Source: Pyropia yezoensis
Taxonomy: Eukaryota; Rhodophyta; Bangiophyceae; Bangiales; Bangiaceae
Length of the DNA stretch: 64,000 bases
Direction of reading: 5' to 3'
Assembly (NCBI GenBank): GCA_009829735.1
Contig: CM020620.1
Coordinates: 7,828,545-7,892,544, forward strand
The notes under the pieces were generated by a model, which saw only the letters and a program-made list of their open reading frames with translations, ran no database searches and had not been told where the DNA came from. Shown here one piece after another: positions 59,378 to 64,000 of this stretch (within the stretch, counting starts at the first letter, position 1; each line of letters begins with the position of its first letter). Made by a program: the position numbers and the translations under genes.

Positions 59378-62333
59378 TTGAAGAGCTCTTGCGGCGCTGG
59401 TGGCCACAACGGCTTCGGCCGTGCTTGTGTGTCGCCGTGTGCTGGTCTGATGAGATTGGCCCTATGCAGAGCTTAGCTTGTCTACCTTCATGCCATGGCG
59501 TGTTGGTCTGTGGCGAGTGCGATAAAATGTTTATCCGTTTCTCGTTGCGAGCGCATCTCTTGTGCCTCAAGGGAGGGCGTCTCTGGTTAGTACGCTATGT
59601 GGCATGTACATGTGTTGTAGCGACCGCTTCTATTGTGGCTCTAGCAAAAGCCGCTGTCCCCTTTAAAGTTGTTGGCGGACGTCCGCTCGTGACCTCCTTT
59701 ATGAGCACTGTGTCACTGCGCCGTAGCATGAGAAGACCAGTACCTCAAGCGCCACAGCGTGTCGTGAATATGGAAAGGCTGCGCAGTCTGACCTTCTTGT
59801 CTTCTGTCCATCAATCTTTTTCTGAAACCTCGCAGCGCTTGGACGTCGACCTTTATCACATCCGTCTGGCTTCAGCGCAGAGTGTGGGGCGTACGAGCCT
59901 CACTGTTGCTCTCATTGCGCTCGTCCGGTGTGTAAAAAGTTCAAGCACATGTGATTTCCGGCAGTATGTGTACGGAGCAGCTGGTTGTGACGGAGGTACG
60001 TGCGACACTGCCGTCTTCACCTAAGTGGGCCACTCCATCCTGGGATGTCAGCGGCAGAACCTGTAGAGTTCTGTTCGAATCGGCACGAACATACAGTGCC
60101 GAAGTGTCAACAACCGGGATTTTCCATCCACGCGATCGCACCAATTCGGCGTGAAGCACTTCATGCCGACACGGCACAGAGGACAGATGCGGGGTGTGCC
60201 GGGCGCCACCCTCCCCAGCACTCCTCCCTGCGGCAGGCGCCCTCGTCTGCGGAGACCAGTGACAGCCCTGTGGCTCCTGGATCTTCTTCCTCTTTGTCCT
60301 CCAGAGTTGTCCAACAGAAGCGGCACGCCATCCAGGTGGGTACGCACAGAGATGGCAAGGAAGTGAGCGGCATGGCGGCCTTTTCAGATGCCCGCAGTGG
60401 GCATTCGCCGGCTCGCGAGCGAAGCTGCGCTGCGGGGAGAATGCCAGTGGGAGCAGCTGCGCTTGAGGACTGTAAAGAGGCTACATACGAAGAAGAAGTT
60501 GGGACACTTGGTACCGATGGGCGCAGCTACGAGGCGGCTGGGGTGGTCACAACGGGTGGCGGTGCGCCCGTGTTCTGGGTTTATACGGCAGGTATCCCGC
60601 CGGCGGCGGCGGCAGTGGCGGTCGTCGAACCTGTTCAGACCCGTTGGAGACCAGTGGCTGTGGCGGTCGTTGAAGAAAAGCTCGTGAGGGGGCTCCGAGC
60701 ACTCGAGAGGTAGGTCGCCTTTCTTGCGGCGTGAAGGAATTTTGCGGCGCCACGGCTCCCTCAAACTCTGCCACCCGCCCCGGGCGCTATACGCAGCGAC
60801 CGTTGACCAGAAGAACTCTCCTGGAGAACCAGTGGCCTGCAAGGCACAATGCGTTTTTCGGCAACGACCACCAGAGTGCGATACGCGCTCATCATGAGCC
60901 CCCTTGACGATTCGGTAGGTCATGATGAGCTGCCTAATCGTCAAGAGAAGCCCGTCACGAGCTTCGGACGGGCCCCGGCGGAGGCGACATGCGACCTCCC
61001 CGAGCACGCGCAGGTGCGCCACAGCACAGGCGAGTTCGCCAAGAAATGTATGCTGAGCAAGTGAACAGCAGGGGACTAGCGGCAGAGTGTACGCAGCTTC
61101 GAGCGATCTGGTTCCTGGGGTCGAACAACGCTCAAGGACCGTGACGAATGACATACAGAGTCCGTGCTGGACTTCTGTGCATGGCCCCGCTTTGCAGCTC
61201 GTTTCAGTGACGTGATTTCAGCTGCCACTCATGAAACTAGCCTCGCCGGACACGCCACCGCGTTTACGGATCGACAGGCGGCCGTACCGTTCCGACACGT
61301 AGGCTATGTCTGAGTGCCTCAATTTGTCAGATATGAATGCATCTGATGCACAGGACCTCGTGTCAGCAACGCAGCCACCATCCCAAGGTTACTGCCATAG
61401 TGCTGAAAATAGTGCCGTCCGTTCCACAGTAGAGCCAGCGACCGGCGCGCCCCCCTCAGCCCAACAGACCCATACTGGCGCGAGATTGGCCCGCGTGCGC
61501 CTTACCAGAGGCGAATGGATCTATAGCATTCCGCCCCTCCCTCATCGCGCCTCTTCTTCCCGCGCCTGCATGCCCAAGGCGGCAATTCCGCTCTTCCATA
61601 CGGGCGCGCAACCCACCGCTGCGTCAGGCGGACCCGCCGGACTGTGCCTTGCTGGGCGTCTAATTGGCGTGGACCCCTCTAGCCAAGCTCAGGGCATTTA
61701 AGGCTGTCCAGGGAAGCCGTCGGCATCCGGAGGGCGGCGGAGGCGCGAGCGGCACTGGCGCGTGTGTGCGGTGCAGCACACTGGGACGGCTGCCGCAGCC
61801 GCCACCGCCTCCGCCGCCGCCTCCGCCACTACCACCGCCTCTGTCGCCGCCACTGCCTCCGCCGTCACCACAGGCACTTCCTGCAGCATTCGGTTTTGAC
61901 AAAGCATCACACTTGGAACCTCCAGCTGCACACGTGTGGCAGGTGACACACGACAGAAAGGGGTGGGGAGAACAATTCGACGTTCTGAGGACGCCATACA
62001 GATTCAAAATTCGCGGCAGTCAGCCTGTGCCCTAAAGGGCGTGGAGAGCGACGCAGAAGGGGCAGGGAGACAGAACAGCATATGACCCAGGTAGCAGCAT
62101 CCGTCAAATGTGGTCAGGAGTTTGGCTTCCGCCCGATTGTAGTCACGCTGGGCTCCTCTCGACCTTTTCGCGACCCCCGACCTTCTGCACACCCGCTCCA
62201 CAGCGACTTTCTGCACACCCGCTCTACATCATTCTTCTTCACCACTGCCTGGCTCCCCCCTGCCGTCTCACTACTCCAACCTTTTGGAAGCGCATCTCCC
62301 CTGTTCCCCTTCTCCACTCTCTGACGCTTAAGC
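59378..62333. other. Unassigned DNA
   Basis: Nothing recognised with confidence. ORFs at 60000-60713 (plus) and 60384-61154 (minus) overlap each other, and neither shows a domain. A CCG-rich tract at 61795-61875 makes poly-Pro or poly-Ala ORFs. Upstream exons of the SET gene may lie between about 61.3 and 62.3 kb but cannot be placed. Confidence 0.4.
60080..60102. repeat. GCCGA hairpin
   Basis: Arms TCGGCAC and GTGCCGA with a 9-base loop, followed by AGTGTCAACAA, closely matching the context at 58024. A further ATTCGGCGTG and ATGCCGA pair follows within 70 bp. Confidence 0.75.
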
Positions 62334-62538
62334 ATGTTCCGCCCAGAGCGGGCGGGCCTCGGGTGGGCTCCCCCGCGGAGGCTTCCGGCATACACTTGCC
62401 TTTCTGCCCCGGTTGTCGCAGAGCTCATGCCGCTGCCGAAGATGGTCGCGGCGAACGGTGGATGGCGGCTGGACTGTGTTCTGGTCCACCTCTGGACCCA
62501 GACAGAGCTGGAAGTCCTCCTGCAAGTTGCGAACAAGG
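62334..62538 (+). pseudogene. SET-domain protein, N-terminal part, cut by element A
   Basis: Open frame from the ATG at 62334, reading through LPKMVAANGGWRLDCVLVHLW and ELEVLLQVANK up to the LTR. With the LTR removed and one CAAGG kept, the frame joins directly to the DDLLAADA segment at 23204 on the minus strand, which leads into the SET motifs. More exons may lie upstream. This piece alone has no recognisable domain; the assignment rests on the join. Confidence 0.6.
62534..62538. repeat. Target-site duplication of element A (5' side)
   Basis: CAAGG next to the 5' LTR. Its partner is CCTTG at 23205-23209 (CAAGG on the minus strand). Confidence 0.8.
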
Positions 62539-62901
62539 TGTAGCAATATGGTTGGCCGTATTGTGACCCTAATATTAGGGGGGCTACTTCTAATCCTTAA
62601 CTTTCAATTTGAGAGTCCGTACTGGTCACGGTATCTATAAGTTACGTATGACCAGAGGGACTTGCATCTTGGGGTGGAGGGTAGTTAGTAGTGTCTCCGA
62701 GGGTTTATAACGAGGGGGCCAGTGGCGAATCCACCGCCGGCCAAGGCAGAACAACAAACCCCTCCCATTTGGGCTCCCATCTTGGTCCCGTGGCTTGCGC
62801 TCCAAGGACAGCAACCTTGGCCTCCCGGTGACGTTGGTGCCGATCCCCCTTGGTGAGTGTTCCCTGAGAGTGGACGTGCGACGGATTCCTATTGTGCTAC
62901 A
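62539..62901 (+). repeat. Element A 5' LTR (363 bp)
   Basis: Starts TGTAGCAATATGG and ends TTGTGCTACA. It reads the same as the minus strand of 23210-23572 throughout by eye. Confidence 0.92.
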
Positions 62902-62902
62902 T

Positions 62903-62920
62903 TGGTGGAGCAGCAGGGGA
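62903..62920 (+). other. Element A primer-binding site
   Basis: TGGTGGAGCAGCAGGGGA starts one base after the LTR and is identical to the site in element B. Confidence 0.8.
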
Positions 62921-63126
62921 CGGGTTTCCGTCACCCTTGTGGTGACGCCGTCTTCGGCCCTGGCACACGGATAGGGATCCGGTCCTTTTCTTGTACTCGT
63001 GGTGTTGCGACCTGATCGATTGTGTTGAGCTTTTACCTGTGACGGTGACCTACTGTTACTCTCCCCAATCTACCCCCTCGCTCTCGTATTCGTGGTGATC
63101 GTTGCGTCGGTTGACTGATTGTGACT

Positions 63127-64000
63127 ATGTCTACCCAAGAGACGGGGAACGTTCAAGATGACGGATCGGCGTCGACGCCGACTCCGGAGGTGACTACGGG
63201 AACCGGGATCGGGAACCCGATCGATAACATTGAGACGCCAATGCTTTCCGGTGCCGGATCGACGTTTGGCACGGCTCGGACGGCAGGAGGCGGGGGCCCG
63301 CCTCAACTGTCGTCGACCGACCTCACTCCGCCGCCTCCTTCACCAGGGGATTCCCTGATGACATCATTGGCCCGCATCGAGGCCCGGTTTTCCGGGCTCG
63401 ACGCCCGTCAAGATCGGACGGAGGACGCAATGGCAGTGTTGATGTCAACACGGCACACGACGGGACCCCGTCGTGTTCCTCCCACACCGGTACGGTTCGA
63501 ACCGGCCGGTCTACTTTCGGAGTCCACCAGGGTCAATCCCGGGGTTGCTACTCCTGGACAACCCCCGGACACAATGGGATATGGGTCCGACTCGTCGGCA
63601 GAGTTGGAACGGAGTCACACGGAGCGATACGCTCGGAGCACCCGAAGCGGACTCCGCGGACACGACCCGGCGGATACTTACGCCGGGGGAGAGTCGGTTA
63701 TTGGGGGAGGAGGTACCCTCTCGCAGTACCCCCACGACGAAGGAGGCCAGGCAACTCGGGTTCCCGAGGTGCCGACGCCTGAAGTACCATCTTCAGTGGT
63801 GGAAGCTATGACCGCGCAGGTAACTGCGAGCCTACTGAAGCGGATGGAGTCCGATGAGTTCGCTCATCAACTGGCTAAGCGACTGGATATCCAGGACGCT
63901 GACACGGAGATCGTCAACGAGGTCTTCCGGTCGGTTCTTACTCCGGAACGTTATCGTTTGGAGGACCGCTCTACCACCGTATCGGAATCGATGCGTACTA
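63127..64000 (+). CDS. gag: Element A Gag, N-terminal part (runs off the window)
   Basis: Open from the ATG at 63127 (MSTQETGNVQDD) to the window edge, 291 codons with no stop. The first ~190 residues are Thr/Ser/Pro/Gly-rich, with a helix MTSLARIEARFSGLDARQD. The last ~60 residues (VEAMTAQVTASLLKRMESDEF, HQLAKRLDIQDA) are helical, as at the entry to a gag capsid region. Position after an LTR and primer site fixes the assignment. The CCHC part of the same protein is probably 31249-32136. Confidence 0.85.
   Translation, partial: MSTQETGNVQDDGSASTPTPEVTTGTGIGNPIDNIETPMLSGAGSTFGTARTAGGGGPPQLSSTDLTPPPPSPGDSLMTSLARIEARFSGLDARQDRTEDAMAVLMSTRHTTGPRRVPPTPVRFEPAGLLSESTRVNPGVATPGQPPDTMGYGSDSSAELERSHTERYARSTRSGLRGHDPADTYAGGESVIGGGGTLSQYPHDEGGQATRVPEVPTPEVPSSVVEAMTAQVTASLLKRMESDEFAHQLAKRLDIQDADTEIVNEVFRSVLTPERYRLEDRSTTVSESMRT

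Larger units (their letters stand above)
62539..64000 (+). mobile_element. Chromovirus A, 5' part (LTR, primer site, start of gag)
   Basis: A 363-bp LTR, a primer-binding site and an open gag frame running off the window. It is the missing 5' part of the element at 23210-32136: LTRs equal and apparently identical, the same 5-bp duplication, and the same interrupted gene. Confidence 0.9.

Noticed and set aside
1..64000. Search for rRNA, tRNA, CRISPR arrays and bacterial operons
   Set aside because: No conserved rRNA blocks, no cloverleaf I could recognise, no spaced direct-repeat array, and introns plus chromoviruses make the DNA eukaryotic. A tRNA could still be missed by eye.

Overview
The window is GC-rich eukaryotic nuclear DNA. 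It has genes with GT-AG introns, several nested long terminal repeat (LTR) retrotransposons, DNA transposons of the pogo and KDZ types, and long low-complexity GC tracts. I see no operons, rRNA, tRNA or CRISPR. The style (high GC, short spliced genes, Ala/Gly/Pro/Arg-rich spurious frames, chromodomain Ty3/gypsy elements) fits an alga. My best guess is a bangiophyte red alga such as Porphyra, but nothing in the sequence proves the species.

Layout. 1-6.4 kb: simple-sequence and GC-rich DNA with no convincing gene. 6.4-9.6 kb (-): a large P-loop NTPase whose C-terminal region looks like a PD-(D/E)XK nuclease, resembling the Crinkler/RHS effector class. 9.8-13.5 kb: a complete pogo/Tigger-type transposon with 26-bp terminal inverted repeats, TA target duplication and an intact DDD transposase. 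15.8-18.2 kb: disordered hypothetical ORFs. 18.8-20.2 kb: the catalytic core of a KDZ-like transposase. 22.6-23.2 kb (-): the C-terminal half of a SET-domain gene, cut by an LTR.

23.2-44.2 kb is a retrotransposon cluster, all on the minus strand. It holds chromovirus A (23.2-32.1 kb, 5' end lost at a 500-N gap), chromovirus B (32.6-42.2 kb, nearly complete), the 5' end of element C (42.2-43.9 kb), which B interrupts, and a pol fragment D (43.9-44.1 kb), which C interrupts. A and B each carry gag, then pol through an identical -1 slippery heptamer (GGGAAAC), with a C-terminal chromodomain. Each also carries a long ORF on the opposite strand between pol and the 3' LTR. These antisense ORFs (815 and 705 codons) appear related at their C-terminal ends and are my main candidate for an undescribed component.

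44.7-47.8 kb holds two ordinary genes: a signal-peptide, coiled-coil, membrane-anchored protein, and a four-exon maltose/galactoside-type O-acetyltransferase. 47.8-52.2 kb has no gene I can support. 52.5-56.8 kb is a decayed KDZ-associated coding region (SWIM-like finger, CxxC cluster, then a C48/Ulp1 protease), interrupted by a 540-bp solo LTR with a perfect 5-bp duplication, by in-frame TGA codons and by frameshifts. 62.3 kb to the end holds the N-terminal part of the same SET gene, a 5' LTR identical to that of element A, and the start of gag.

Structural point: the LTR at 62.5 kb and the LTR at 23.2 kb are the two ends of ONE insertion. They are the same length, look identical, share the duplication CAAGG, and join the two halves of the SET gene in frame. 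They now lie 39 kb apart in opposite orientation. Either the scaffold is joined in the wrong orientation at the N gap, or there has been a real inversion through the element.
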